Position numbers and translations under genes: made by a program. Shown here one piece after another: positions 27,544-50,290 of a DNA stretch of 64,000 bases. The stretch spans positions 27,218,001 to 27,282,000 of the forward strand of contig OZ231127.1 in NCBI GenBank assembly GCA_965153355.1. Direction: 5' to 3'. The notes under the pieces are model-generated. The model did no database searches. It was not told where the DNA came from and was given only the letters and a program-made list of their open reading frames with translations. The DNA is from Flaccisagitta enflata. Its lineage: Eukaryota; Chaetognatha; Sagittoidea; Aphragmophora. Numbering within the stretch: the stretch's first letter is position 1; each line of letters starts with the position of its first letter.

Positions 27544-29605
27544 CGCTCCATGAAAGATTTCCCTTTCGATGGTTCTTGTATTGTACACACATGAGCTTGG
27601 CAAAACTGCGAAAAAACGCACTGTAATGTCAATCTCACCCTGGATTGGTCGTCAGACAGTAGTGTCTGCCCAGAACAATATATGTGTCCTACGCGACTTA
27701 ACGTTAAAAAAGTTAGGTACACAATTGATTTACGATGTCATAAGAATCTTACGATTTCTTTCCCCTTGGTGTAGTAAGAAACGATCGTTTCATTTACGAT
27801 CTCAAACTTGTTTCATTGCAAAATCTTTAAGACTAGTGTCACACAAAGCCAATCGTGGACAGGATGAAATTCATCAATTTTATATGTTTGAAAATTGAAC
27901 AAATCTATATGTCATCATGTAGCTTACCTATTCTTACATATGAATCCATACTTAGATTTTCTTAAGTAAGCTCATTTTTCATGCAAATTAGGCTTAAATA
28001 GCTACTTTTGGCAATTTTATTTTTAGAAAATTTAGCTAGATACAATTAAGAAATCAATATGACAGTAAGATTCTTATTCATTACGTTCAAGCAAACATGT
28101 GTGATCATGTTTCTGAAATTTTTTTGAATTTTTTTAGTTTTTAAAAAAAATCTCTATAAGTACCATTTCTGGCTGGGTAGGCTGTTGGAAGAAAAAATTT
28201 TTCCCCAAGCTCTTATTTATGCCAGTGACGAGAAATCCTTAAAGGAAGCTTCATGCAAAATTTCAACCAGATCGGTCCATTATCTTAGAGGTTATGCCAT
28301 TTTTTCATTTTTTCATCTGGTAGGCTGGTTGGTCTGGTTGGACTCCTCGACATTCTTTAGGTCGCATCAGAATTTAGGCAAAGGACTCTCTAGATCCAGA
28401 TACTAACCATGCAAAATTTCATCGGGCTAACTCAAATAGTTCTTGAGATATGCGAATTTGAATTTTGAGAAATTTTACCAAATTAAAACTTAAAAGCATC
28501 GCACATTTGTGTGAGAAGCGCTGTGTGGAAACAAAGAATTAACTACGAGACTTGGTCGGCAAGCGTTACAATTCAATTCTTATCTTTGTAGTGATCAACT
28601 CTGGAATTTCACTGTGAACAAACAATTTGGAGATAAGAGTTGAAATTATAGGTGCAAGTACAGAATTTGACCTTCTTTCCCATCATGTTGATGAATTTTC
28701 CGTCACTCATGTTACTATGGCGTGGCATAGTATGAATCATAGTGTGACACAAATGTGGCAGCTACAACAAGGAGCACCTCTGAATTGTAACGCTCCAGGA
28801 AAATGCTTATTTTTCTTGAATGAAATGGAAAAAATCCTTGAAAATCGGAGGAAAGGTCCTTCAACTAGTTCTTAATGCAATGGAAAAAGAAAAAATGCCT
28901 AATGATTGAATAAAGATAGGCTTACAAAAAAAAACTGTCCACCTAACTCCTTTTTAGTAAAGAATGACAGAAAAATAAAGGGGAAGAGTACCATAATTCA
29001 AATTCATTTTTTGTCATCTTATAGTTGAAATATTGAATTCAAACTCTCTACACATATCAAAGGATTGATAGTGATTGCTTACAAGCTATTGGATGACCCT
29101 CATTGACATCTTTCGATTGGTAAAGCTTGCATTTTGCTTGCAGGGACAAAATCGGGACAGGCCAAAATAGACCCTTCTACCCCTGTTTTGGACCCCATAG
29201 GGGCAGTCGGTGTGGCAAAAATTGGTTTGGTTTGGCACACCAGATAGTTAGGTATGTCACCCAACCTTTGTGACCTTATGCAATTCAGCAGAAGAAGCGA
29301 TGACACTTCTACAATGGTGGAGAGTCAGGGTTTCTCGCGCGCATGGCGAAACTCGGAATTAGTCTTAATAGCCTAATTTGGAAAAAAGTCGAAGTTTCGA
29401 AGATTCGAAGACTTTTTGAGTTCCGCAAAGAAAAGTGATTTTCCCTTTTTCTCATAAGCCGTTTGAAAAGTTGATCAGTTTTACTGGTTGAATGGAATTC
29501 ATGAGATTCATGAAATTCATGAAATTCATAGCTAAAAAACTAATTCTCCTCGTTCAGATGACGCCAAGCAGATTTCTCTGCGATGTATAGTTCTGGAGCT
29601 ATGAT
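27544..29605. other. A/T-rich intergenic region
   Basis: The region holds no recognisable element ends. An open stretch of 82 codons (28627-28875, + strand) has no ATG start, no splice context that I trust and no family motif. Short ATTCATGA units occur near 29500. Confidence 0.35.
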
Positions 29606-29827
29606 TTTTTAGTCGCGTGCACGCGACTCTACACCCCGCTTTGTCCGTTCGTCGGTCGGTTGGTCGGTCTGTTGGTCGGTTGGTCCCCATTTTACTTTTT
29701 TTATCAATTTTATTTCTTTAAGTCATTTTAAGTCATTTTAGGGTATACTAAGTCATTCTAAGTCATTTTAAGTCATTCTAAGTCAATCTGTAAGTCTCGC
29801 ACGTGACTTATAGGTGTTGGCCTTGTT
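29606..29827 (-). mobile_element. Family 1 element (GTCGCGTGC type), inverted
   Basis: The inverted hairpin end TTTTTAGTCGCGTGCACGCG starts at 29606. It is followed by GTCGGTCG runs, GTCATTTTAA units, and the inverted left end GCACGTGACTTATAGGTGTTGGCCTTGTT. The left motif GTCACGTGC matches the hairpin arm except for one base. Confidence 0.75.
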
Positions 29828-29909
29828 TTTTCGCATCTTTCTCATCTTTCGCGATGATCAATATTTTTCATTGATCTTAATTTTGGGCTTTATGTAACAT
29901 ATAAGAAAA

Positions 29910-30024
29910 GGCATCATATTACGCACATTGACTCAAACTTTTATAACACTATCTTTCTAGTCACTCGTATTTTACCTAGCTTGTTCATGGTTTTTGATGA
30001 TGAAGAGGTGGCTGTATCTCTCTT

Positions 30025-30070
<46 letters not shown>
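29910..30070 (+). repeat. Dispersed ~100-bp repeat joined to a (CT)n tract, copy 1
   Basis: Sequence around CACTCGTATTTTACCTAGCT and TGTTCATGGTTTTTGATGAT is about 90% identical by eye to 31766-31860. In both places it runs into a CT microsatellite. Confidence 0.75.
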
Positions 30071-30079
<9 letters not shown>

Positions 30080-30086
30080 TTTACTC

Positions 30087-30647
30087 TTTTTGGGCAGTGG
30101 CCCCGAAGGGGACGAAGTTCTGTAGAACACAGGGGGACTTTCGTTCGTCCGTCCGTTCGTCCATTCATTTGTCCCCCCCCATCAGGCCTCTCAGGCCTCT
30201 CAAGCCTCAAATCCAGCCTCTCAGGCTTGAAATCTGGCCCATCAGGCCTCAAATTTGGCCTCTCAAGCCTCTATTCCAGCCTCTCAAATCCGGCATCTCA
30301 GGCCTCATCTGGCCTCTCAGGCCTTAAATCTGGCCTGTCAGGTCTCACACCTGGCCTTGCAGGCGTCAAATTAGCCCTCTCAGGCCTCAAATTAGCCCTC
30401 TCAGGTCTTAGATCTAGCCTCTTAATTCTCAAATCCAGCCTCTCTAATATGGCCTCTCAGGCTTCAAATCTGGTCTGTCAGGCCTCAAATCCGGCCTGTC
30501 ACGCCTGATGGCCTCAAACCTGGCCTCCTGAGCCTCAAGTTAGCCTTGGAAAAGCCTTCAAACTCTTGAAGGCCTTCAATCAGCTGATTATAGCATCTCA
30601 TCAACATTTCCCGGCAGGACGAACGAAAGTCCCCCTGTGTTCTACAG
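30087..30647 (-). mobile_element. Family 2 element C, inverted and truncated
   Basis: Starts with the inverted right end TTTTTGGGCAGTGGCCCCGA. The interior is a CAGGCCTCAAATCTGGCCTCT ladder. It ends at TTCTACAG (30647) inside the opposite arm, so the outer left end is missing. Confidence 0.7.
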
Positions 30648-31595
30648 CCGCCTTCCAAAATTGATTACAAAGGCGGCTATGTTTTTGAAAATGCAAAATT
30701 CCTTTGCATTTGAGAGTCTTATAATTTTGACAGCAGCCATTGGATAAAAAGTGTAAGCAAAATTTCATTAAAAAACCTTTTTTCTTTGCTTTGCTTATGA
30801 CAGAGAGCATCCGGTGGCAAGATTTAGTGTGTCAACAGGGGTCAAAATAGAAGATTTTGTGAGAATGAAAAAAAGAGATAACATAAAAAAAATCATTTAG
30901 GAATGTTATAGTAAATATTTCATTGCAAAATTTGCATTCAAGTAGGACAAAAGAGCAAGTAAAGCTATCATTAACTAAACATTTTCACTTAAAAATATTT
31001 AAAATTCGATATCTGTTCACTGATAGGAGGCTTGTTAAAATTATATCTTTGCATAGAAAATGAAAAAAACGCAAAAATAAAGAACATAGCCGCCTGCCAA
31101 AATTGATTACAGAGGCGGCTATGTTTTTAAAAATGCAAAATTTCTTTGCATTTAGGAGTCTTATAATTTAAACAGCAGCAATGAGATAAAAAGTGCAAGC
31201 ACAATTTTCTTAAAACTCATTTTCTTTGCTTTTCTCATGTGTATTGCTGATTTAAAGGTTCTTCTTAAGTCAGAATGTGACAAAAATATACATACAGAGT
31301 ATTTCTGAAGACAATTTTTCATATGAAAATATTTGTTGCATGATAACCATTCAAATATAGTTGAAAAAATGGGGTGAAACACTAAATCTTGACATCAAAT
31401 GCTCACCGTCTTATGTGAATTGCTGATTTTAAGGTTCCTTTGAGGTCAGCATATGATATAGACATACACACAGTGTGTTTCTGGAGACAATTTGTCTCTT
31501 GAAAATATTTTTGGCATCATTATTATTCAACTATAGTTGAAAGAAATGCGGCGAAACACTAAAAGTGGTGTCAAATGCTCGCCGTCTTATGTAAT
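30648..31595 (+). repeat. Two overlapping sets of direct repeats
   Basis: A ~170-bp unit starting CCGCCTTCCAAAATTGATTA occurs at 30648 and 31090. A ~176-bp unit around TGTGAATTGCTGATTT occurs at about 31235 and 31411. In the 31080s CATAGCCGCCT and AGGCGGCTATG form a small hairpin. No open frame is shared between the copies. Confidence 0.7.
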
Positions 31596-31600
31596 AGAAA

Positions 31601-31763
31601 AACAAGGCCGGATACACGGCTACCCCAGTCGCGTGCGGGTGGGCAGGGGCCATAATTGAGGTCACTCCATCATTTGGGCAGGAGCAGTGAGGCAAAAAAC
31701 CGGACGGACCAACGGACGGACCGACAAAGCGGGGTGTAGAGTCGCGTAGCACGCGACTAAAAA
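31601..31763 (+). mobile_element. Family 1 element (GTCGCGTGC type), compact full copy
   Basis: The left end is AACAAGGCCGGATACACGGC, then GTCGCGTGC (31628-31636), GGGTGGGCAGGGGC, an ACGG/ACCG centre and GGGGTGTAGA. The hairpin GTCGCGTAGCACGCGAC (31741-31757) and TAAAAA follow. At 163 bp this is a good reference copy. Confidence 0.8.
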
Positions 31764-31765
31764 TA

Positions 31766-32029
<264 letters not shown>

Positions 32030-32644
32030 CATTTACGGTTTTTTTTCCTACGGCGATTAGCCGCCTTTATTGGTAATAATTAACATTTGAATGTACATTG
32101 TATACACGCAATTAGGGAATTCCCCCTCAGCTAATCCAGAAATTGATCTTCTCCCTCTCTATGGCTTCAGCTTTTAACAGAAACCTGTCTGAAAAAAAAC
32201 GTGCCTAAAAGATTATCGCACCTGTAAAGTTATGTTCATCTTGAATGATTTTTGATTATTCTGATTTTCTTAATCTTATGTAATCAATCACAGCTTTGAC
32301 TTCTGAAACTACCTCGTCCTGATGGAGATTTTTCATCCAAAATGAGAAAAACCGTTAAATTCAGTCAATTTTGTTGGGCCCAAAATCATACACTACGCAT
32401 CTTCAAACACTAACCTCCATCATCACATTAAGTGACGCGATCTTCATTTTCGTTTCAGACAATTTTATGTTAGAAAGTTAAGTTGAAACCATGCGCGTGT
32501 TTCGGGACAATTTTTTTCATGATAGGTGGAGAAGAGACTGAGTGATAACCGTATCAACTGCGAGAAAAAACAGCGAGAAACAAACAACAAAAACAAGGAA
32601 AAAAACAAAAAAAAAAAAAAAACAACGACGACGACAAAAAAAAA

Positions 32645-42482
<9,838 letters not shown>

Positions 42483-42515
42483 TTGTAGTTGTAGTTTAGA
42501 TGTAAGTGGTACTAG

Positions 42516-42677
<162 letters not shown>

Positions 42678-42879
42678 CTAAGCACTGGCCCCATAAACTT
42701 TAAAGACCAAAATGGTCAACAAAAACATGGTTTTGCACAGCATCACCAATTAGCCATATCGTTAACAGTCAATGCAAATAATCGCTAATTGCGTGGCCAA
42801 ACTTTGGCTAATGTAGCAACATTTTGGAAGTAACAGGTCGTACATTCCTATAGATCTCCTCAGAAAAATTGTTACATTT

Positions 42880-43767
42880 TTTAGGCTGAGATTTGGGCCT
42901 CTTGAATGGGATCTGGGCCTCTTGGCTGGGGTCTGGACCTCGAGGCTTAGATTTGGGCCTCCTGGCTGGGATATGGACCTTGAGGCTAGGGTTTGGGCCT
43001 TGAGGCTAGGATTTGGGCCTCAAGGCTGGCATTTGGGCCTCGAACGCTTCTCAATTTGGCGTTTTATTGGAAATAGAATGATCTTTGACAAAAACTCCAT
43101 CGATGCGGTTGTCTTTTGGTTTTATTCAGATGTATTTTGCTTAAAAGCTACTTCTTCAAGCGACTTTTAGCTTTGGCAACTTTTTCAAAGGGGAAACGTC
43201 ATGAAATAGAACTGTGTCTGTAAGGTCGTCACGCATACAGGGACACAGCGTTTTACAATAAAACAGGTCTCAATGCAAAACTCAATTTAGCTTTCAAATG
43301 CGTTCTTACGACATTTCAAGAAGATTTATTTTCCTGTGTTGATCAATATATTGGTCGGTCTGTCTGTTGGTGCATCCATACATTGCATATGCCTTGAAAT
43401 GCTTTTTTTGATGTTGTGATAGACAACTAACCAATAACTTTGATCTGACCCTATGACCAAAAACTGACAACCGCAGTTGTGGAGTTGTCTTGCGAACTCC
43501 ATTGTATTTCCGCCAATAACCTGGGGTGCTCGAGACTGGGATTTTGGCCTTGAGACTGGAATTTAGGCCTCGAGACTGGGATTTGAGGGGGGGGGGGGAC
43601 GAAGAAGAAGGAGATGGAGGAGGAGAAGGAGAAAATCCCCCATATGTGTGAAAGCATGGGTCATCGACCACTTTGGGGCCGCTGCCCGGCTCCCCCTTCA
43701 ACTTCAAGCACAACCTAATCAACAGGGCACGGGTACCGCTGACCATCTAACGCTTTTGCGACTATTC
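42880..43767 (-). mobile_element. Family 2 element E, inverted, with broken interior
   Basis: The outer left end (inverted) is at about 43767 and shares its terminal sequence with element A. Next come CACTTTGGGGCCGCTGCCCG and a short GAGACTGGGATTTGGGCCT ladder near 43520-43580. A second block of the ladder lies at 42880-43045, separated by unrelated sequence. The right terminus is not found. Confidence 0.55.
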
Positions 43768-44104
43768 TATATAAGACTTGTTAAGTGGAGTATGGGGTAT
43801 ATACTGTCCTTAGAACTGGTTTCTCTCATATGAAAATATTATTGCTTGTTGCTGCTTGTTGTTATCTTTGATCTTTAAAAAGCCATACGCAGAAACGACT
43901 TAAACTTGTATGGTTAATAAAACCATTTTGATCTTAGTTTCTGAATCCATGAGATCCTTGGAGATAGAAAAAATAGAAATCGCCCTTCAGTTGAGGTTTC
44001 AAAAGTTCAATTCGAAAGATTGTTTCGGCTCAAATCTTAGATCACCAATAGTCAGAGGCAGCGCCAGCTTTTCCTTTTACCTGATAGCATAAATGAAAAT
44101 ATTA

Positions 44105-44326
44105 TTTTTAGTCGCGTGCTTCGCGACTCTCACCCCGCTATGTCGGTCCATTGGTCGGTCAGTTGGTCGGTCGGTTAGTCGGTCGGTCTGTCGGTCCCCT
44201 TTTTACTTTTTTGGCGTTTTTGAGGTTTTTGAGCCTACGCTCCTGCCCAAACGCTCTGGTGACTTTCTCCAGCACTACCCCTGCCCACCCGCACGCGACT
44301 AGGGTAGCCGTGTATCAGGCCTTGTT
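44105..44326 (-). mobile_element. Family 1 element (GTCGCGTGC type), inverted
   Basis: The inverted hairpin end TTTTTAGTCGCGTGCTTCGC (44105-44127), GGTCGGTCAGTTGG runs, CCCCTGCCCACCC, the arm GCACGCGAC, and the inverted left end GTGTATCAGGCCTTGTT. Confidence 0.75.
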
Positions 44327-45217
44327 TCAAGACAAGTAAGTTAAAACAAAAGATTTTTTTCTGCATAAAAATTACTTATCCATAGCCCATTGGTTTTGAC
44401 TTTCTTGAGCAATAAACTTGGGTCGCACATAAAATTGGAATAGTGAGTATATGAGTGGAAGCATAAAACTACACAGGAATAAGCACTACACAGACAGACA
44501 GCGACACAGAATTATAGAGCACCACCCCTTTTACGTGCATTTGGGGCATAAACATCAGGCAATGAGGGTTTATTTGTATCAAATCGTATCCTCAGTCGCC
44601 TCATCTCGCCCCTTCCTTAAGTATGCTTGACCCATTCCGCGTATATACGCGCTCGTCGACACAACAACAAAAACAATCAACCGACACCATTTGTACCACT
44701 GTCAATCTATCTGCGGCTTGGCCGCAATCAACTCCAGCCTGGCACAATGATGACTAATGCTATGGCGCCGATAGATTCTTTCCAATGAATGAATTATTGC
44801 TGCCTTCTTGATTAGTTTCTGTGTTACGCTTGTGAAATTAAGATGGGAAAAGAGAGCAAACAAATTTTTTTGCCAATTATTGTTATTTCATATTCAATAT
44901 TCATTAGAAACCAATAGAAATAATGATAGAAAGCGTGAAGGTAAGTCAGTTGATCTGTCATGAAAAAAAAGGTCAATAGCACGGCCGGGCTAAATTTTTT
45001 TCGGTACTGACTTGTCCTCTTCTATTAGCACCCAAAAAGCTAAAAAAAAACTGTTTTCTTTTCTCATCTAGGCGCCCAGTCTTGTAATGCTACGACAAAA
45101 GCGGCAGGAACTAGAGGATAAATCATTTTGAGGCTCAGAAAGATCATGCAAAATATAAAACAATCTTGATATGATCCATAAATGGATCGAATAAATATTC
45201 TTGAATAATCTTAGAAA
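44327..45217. other. Intergenic / 3' flank, nothing recognised
   Basis: Mixed A/T-rich sequence between the inverted element and the - strand exon. No exon is supported. Confidence 0.4.
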
Positions 45218-45585
45218 TCATTCAACAATTTCGACGCCGCATTCGGCGAATTTGTTTCCTTTGACGATTTTGGTGATTTTGGGATCCGGTTTGACTCCTT
45301 TGGGATTGGGCGTGGAATGATCTTCGTACCAAAGACTGACTTCACTCATGACCAAACGGAAGAATTGCCGATAAGTGGCTTCTTTGACCGGAAGTGACTC
45401 GTGCGGAGTCCGATCTGTCATCCAATACATTCGATTGGCTTTTAGAGTTTGGCGTAAATCGTCGGGCAAGAGATGGCGCAGATGCTCGATGTTACCGAGA
45501 CGACCGATGGCTTCGTGTCCACGGCTTACGCCTTCGTCTGCCCCCTTCGATTCGTTCTTTCCCGCCTCTTCACCTTCAGTCTCAT
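45218..45585 (-). CDS. 3'-terminal exon of a conserved protein of unknown function
   Basis: The - strand frame runs from the retrotransposon border to a stop at 45218-45220, about 120 residues. It contains GHEAIGRLGNIEHLRHLLPD, then MYWMTDRTPHESLP, YRQFFRLVMSEVSLWY and HSTPNPKGV. I recall similar DRTPHE / RQFFRLVTS / HSTPNP blocks at the C-terminus of uncharacterised eukaryotic proteins, perhaps related to 2-oxoglutarate/iron oxygenases. That link is a guess. The frame is still open at the LTR edge and no good acceptor precedes it, so the exon may be interrupted by the insertion. The upstream exons are not located. Confidence 0.6.
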
Positions 45586-46477
45586 TGTTAGAAATGTATG
45601 TCTGTCCGTCTATTAAGTATGTGTGCTTTTGTCTCTTTTGCGTGCTTTTGGCTTTTTTCTCTTTTTCGATTATTCAATGCCCGCGTCTTTTGTTTCTTGC
45701 CATTTTTTATATTGAACGCTAGATGGGTAACCATATGGTTGCGCCTTGTATTTTGTGCCATTTGTTTTTATTACGTAGGCGAATATACGTATCTCTTCTT
45801 TCGTATCGTCCAAATTTTTGGATTGATTGATTTTATTTATTTACGGCATTGCTTCTTAAAGTGATTGATTGATTTTTTGTGATCGTCTGAATGCGCCCTT
45901 GGAATTCACTAATTTCAATAATCTCTCATCTTTTTATTGCAGATAAACTAATGAACGGACAATTAACGTTAATTTGACTTCGACAGACTGTGGGTTGAAA
46001 CCAACGAAAGTGGGCCTAAAAGTAAGTTTTATAGACGCGTGTTTTGCTTTTATTATCGTTGTTTTATCTTGTCTTCCGGTCTGTTATTTTGTCTTTTGCC
46101 CTTTTGCATTTTTATCGCGATTTTAGTATGGTTTTATCGCTTGCCCGATCAGCTTGCTATAGGGATGATATGGATGAATTTAATGGGATGGGCCGGGGCA
46201 GGGGCAGGTATTATCAGGTGGCATGGGCTCTGAAGAAGATGAACATGTTGTCATGTGCTGTTTCTGTCCTTATTGTGTTCCATCTCGATTTCATGTTATC
46301 TTTTGCATTTGCTGATCACAATTAATGCCCACTTTCCCTTTCATTTTTCCCCCTCTCTTCAGTTGTTGAAATTTTTATAATAAACGAGACGATCGCTTTC
46401 CTATTTTCCAATCGGCCAACTTTCTTTCACCACAAGTCGTCAGTCAGATAGACGCTCATAGACAGTGCCAGTTGAAA
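45586..46477 (+). repeat. 5' LTR
   Basis: Starts TGTTAGAAATGTATG and matches 57835-58720 over its whole length. The end is placed at GTTGAAA by comparison with the 3' copy and may be off by a few bases. The following CTGGGCAAAT would be the primer-binding region. Confidence 0.85.
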
Positions 46478-46554
46478 CTGGGCAAATATATTTCAACAAT
46501 TTAAAAACGACTCGATTCTTTTCCGTCTTCGACCTCCGAAAACGAAATTGACAA

Positions 46555-49500
46555 TGGCAGCCGCGCGCAACGACGACACCATCTCGACCGCTTCAACGTC
46601 ATCTCGTGTATCTCACTTCGGTTTGAATCAGTGTCCGAGGTCGAACCGCTTGCGCGCAATGAGGAACGACATCACTGCGAATGGAAGGATGCCGGCGCCT
46701 TTTCGACGCTCGTTTCTACTTGCACCGAAGGAACGAATGACTTCGACGACGCCGCCTGTGAATTGGCGCTCGACACGGACTTCGGGATATGGTGTACGAC
46801 TTCATATCGATGCAAGGCAAATGGCGCTCGACTCGATGCCCGCGACCCTCTTCGATTCGCGGCCTACTTTGCGTCGAATCCGGCGCGAATGGGACTCCAT
46901 GCGTTTCTTTGATCGTGAAAACTATCCAGAGGGTTTTCCTTCCACGCCGACATCGTGAACGCAGTGCATAATGACATTGGGAATCGCAAAAGACCCGTCA
47001 ACGAATTCTCATGGAATAGTCTCCCAACTGACACCCACGCCGCCCGTGACAATGTTACCGCGCCCGACTCCAAGGATGCGAACGTCGTCGCCAAACCCCG
47101 ACGGATCCGAGTATCTACCACTTCCGGTCCCACGACATGGTGCGCAATCTCCAACTGGCGGCCAATTTTTAAATCTGCCGCCGATCCAAAGAGGAGATGC
47201 TGTCAATCAATGGGTATCAGATTTGGTCTCGAAATTGAACCTGCGCGGCGGCTCCAATGGAGCAAGCTGACGACATGCTTGCGGATCTCGACGACGCCGA
47301 CGCTCTGCAAGAGGCCGCGGGATCATCAACGGATTGACGCTGCAGGAGAGGGCGAGGCGACGCTTCGCCAACAGGAGTGCTGAGAGAGACAGATGGGGCA
47401 GGCAGTTGGAGGAGGAAATGCGACAAGGCCGTCGGCTGATTGACGATATGCAGCAACAACCGGAGGAGGAGCAGCGACAGCAACAGGAGCAACAGCAGCA
47501 GCACTGCTGCAGATGCAGCAGCAGCAACTCCAACAGCAACGTCAACTCCACTGACCACAGGAGCAGCAGCAAACGACGGCTCAACGGCAGCAGCAAGAGC
47601 TGTTGCAGCAGCAGCAGTTGCAGCAACTCCAACAATTTTGTCAACAAGATCCTGCAGCCGGCGCTCAACAACAGCAACAACACGATCAACAGCAGCAACA
47701 ACAGCAACAGCAACAACAACAAGAGCTGCGATCAAACGGCAATGCAGCCGCACGAACAACAACAACAGCGGCAAAACTGATGCAGGAGAAAATACGCAAC
47801 AGCAACAGCAGCAGCAACAGCAACCTTCCGCCGCAATCCCAGCGGTGGTAGTGGATCCTCCAGCTTCAAACAACCATCTTGTCGAAAGCATGAACATCAG
47901 TGAGGAGACAGAAGAAGAGAGACAGCAACGCCTTGCAGATCAACGTCTGCGCATGATGGCTGAAGGAAAAGGTGGTGGTGCAGCAACACACCCAAAGGCG
48001 CCGATCGCGGTGCCATTGGGATTCCAACAGAGAAGCTCATCACAAGAAGACAAAGAGTTATACGACAGAATGTGCAACTTTCACCAGCAGCAGCAACGAG
48101 ATGAAGATAGAAGAGCAGGAGTATTCAACAATGCGGCAGAAATGCAACGAAAGCACTGGAATAGCCTGAACGACGGCGGCATTGGTGGAGCTTAGAGCAG
48201 CGGGATGTGAAGCTTAGACAACTGTCTGAGCTGGACCAGCAGCAGCCGCAGTATCCGCCAAAAGACCGTCGATCTATCTTCAGAAATTTCAATCCGGGAT
48301 TGTTCAATTCCAACATACAGCAACGTCATGTGCAGTCAGTGGAAACGTCCGTCAAGCAGCCGATGCAGCAGCAGCAACAGCTGAGCAGCAGCAGCAGCAA
48401 GCGACAGCGTCAGCGTCAACGCAGCAGCAGAATGAACAGCAACAGCGTCCTGACCAGCAACAGCAGCTTCAACATCAACAGTGGCAGCAGCAACGGCTTC
48501 AACAACAGCAACAGCATCAGGATCAGCATCATCAAACCCCAGCAGCAACGATTCTCCCTACCGCACCGGAAGTGATCTTCGAGAAGCAGATTGGTTCTGC
48601 TAGAAGGGAGACTGGTCTTCCCCATCAAGAGGAAAAGGTCTTCAACACAGCCGGAAGCGGAGGTGATGCGACGGAGGCGATGCGCAGGAGGCAGAAGCAA
48701 GAGGCCGCTGACGCGAAGTTGGCCCAGCAGCTGCAAGATAAAGAAAGAAGAAAAGTCGCTCCCAAGAAGACAACGAGTGGATTGCAGCCGCATGCCAAAG
48801 TAGCGCAGCGCTCTAACACGCCTCGGAAGTCATCCAGCAGAATCAACGTTGCAGCAAGAAGTGGATAGTTTGAAGATGCAGATTCAGCAGAGAGACTTTG
48901 ACCTTGCCGCAGCGAGAGCAGAAGAGAGACAACGAAAAGAAGAACAACAACAGCGACAGTACGTCCGCCAAGATTTTGATGCTCCCAGATTCCATCAAGA
49001 TGATCGTCAACAACAAGTGAATCAGCAAGAGGAAGTTGGGTGGAGTGTAAAAACCACCAAAAAGAGATCTCCGGTAAAAGTCGGGGGTCAATATGCCTTC
49101 ATCCAACAACCCCAGCGTATCATCAAGTGGAGCATCATCAAGTAGTCCGTCAACCGGAAGTCCATGTTCAGATGCCCAACAATCCAGCTCTGGACAGGTT
49201 TTTGGAAAGAGCAGCATAATGATCTCATGCGAGCAAGGGAGTGTCACCTCAAAGCTGTTGGAGAGAGCAAGGACCCAGACAGCTTCAGGAGCTTTCTCAT
49301 CCACTGACTTCATGATGTGGAAGAGGAAGTTCAAAGATGCTGAGAAGCATGAGGGCTTGACGCAAAAGGACATCTTATTGGAATTGCCTATGGTTTGCTG
49401 GTCCGGCAAAAGAGATCATAGAAACTGCGACGATTGATGCAACTGAAGCGACAGCAAGAGGAGGAATTGACGACGCCTTCGCAAAAATGGACGTCGTCTT

Positions 49501-50190
49501 CATGGCGAGGCGCTGCAACATTGCGGCGCTGTTCAACTAAATCGTCAAGGAGGCGAAGATCCAGTCGGCCGACCATGCAAGGTATTTCAATTTGTCTGCA
49601 AGGTTGCAAAAGGCAAAGAAGATTGCAGGACCTGTGGAGAAGTGCAACAATGCTATCGTGACGAGCTGCTGCAGGAGATCCTCAACAAGAGGGTCCCTCA
49701 TCTTGCAGATAAATTCTGGGAAAAGCAACATGAAGCAGCCCAAAATGGACAATTATTTTCATTCAACAACTTGGTCAATATGATCGAGACATGGGCGGTG
49801 ATTCAGCGCAACAAAGGCGCAAGCTGCAAAACAGCATCAGTGGCAGCAGTCGAAACTACAGAGAAAGAAGCGCCATCATCATATGAAGATGCTTTGACCA
49901 ATGGCAAGCAAAAGACGAGTCGACTTGGACCGCTGCAACGTCTGCAGTGGAATGCATCAGACAGAAGAATGTCATCAGCTGTTGGAGTTGGAAGCTGACG
50001 CGAGAGTCCAAAAGATCATGTCTCGTGTCTTTGCTTCCCACTGTCTCGCGCCAGACACAACACAAAAGGATGCGCGAACAGACCGACTTGCCAAACCTGG
50101 GCAAGAAGGCGGCACGCAACGAGCTCCTCTGGCACGGGCGCACCTATGTGAGCTAAGAAGAAAAGGAAGAGAAGAAAGGAGAAAATAAGC
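46555..50190 (+). pseudogene. gag region of the BEL/Pao element, multiply frameshifted
   Basis: Successive open segments in different frames (46555-46958, 46971-47270, 47440-48195, 48572-48868, 49093-49437, 49642-49998, 49901-50188) cover the region. An N-terminal basic part is followed by a long CAG/CAA-rich stretch (47440-48550) giving Gln/Ser/Asn runs. A helical part follows (RVPHLADKFWEKQHEAAQNG near 49690), then a zinc knuckle CNVCSGMHQTEEC (49934-49972), which has the C-x2-C-x3-H-x4-C spacing of BEL/Pao gag. In life this would form the particle shell and bind RNA. Confidence 0.7.
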
Positions 50191-50290
50191 AGGGAAATAA
50201 AGTACCGCTGGCTCCCTTCAAAAGTCAGAGGATGCGGCTGCAGCAGCACCAACAGCTCCGTCGACGGCGGAGGCAGCCAATCCCACGGAG

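Noticed and set aside
28627-28875. 82-codon frame, + strand
   Set aside because: No ATG start, no reliable acceptor and no recognised motif.
47440-48195. Gln/Ser/Asn-rich 251-codon frame as a stand-alone host gene
   Set aside because: Lies between the LTRs in the gag position and all three frames stay open because of CAG/CAA repeats.
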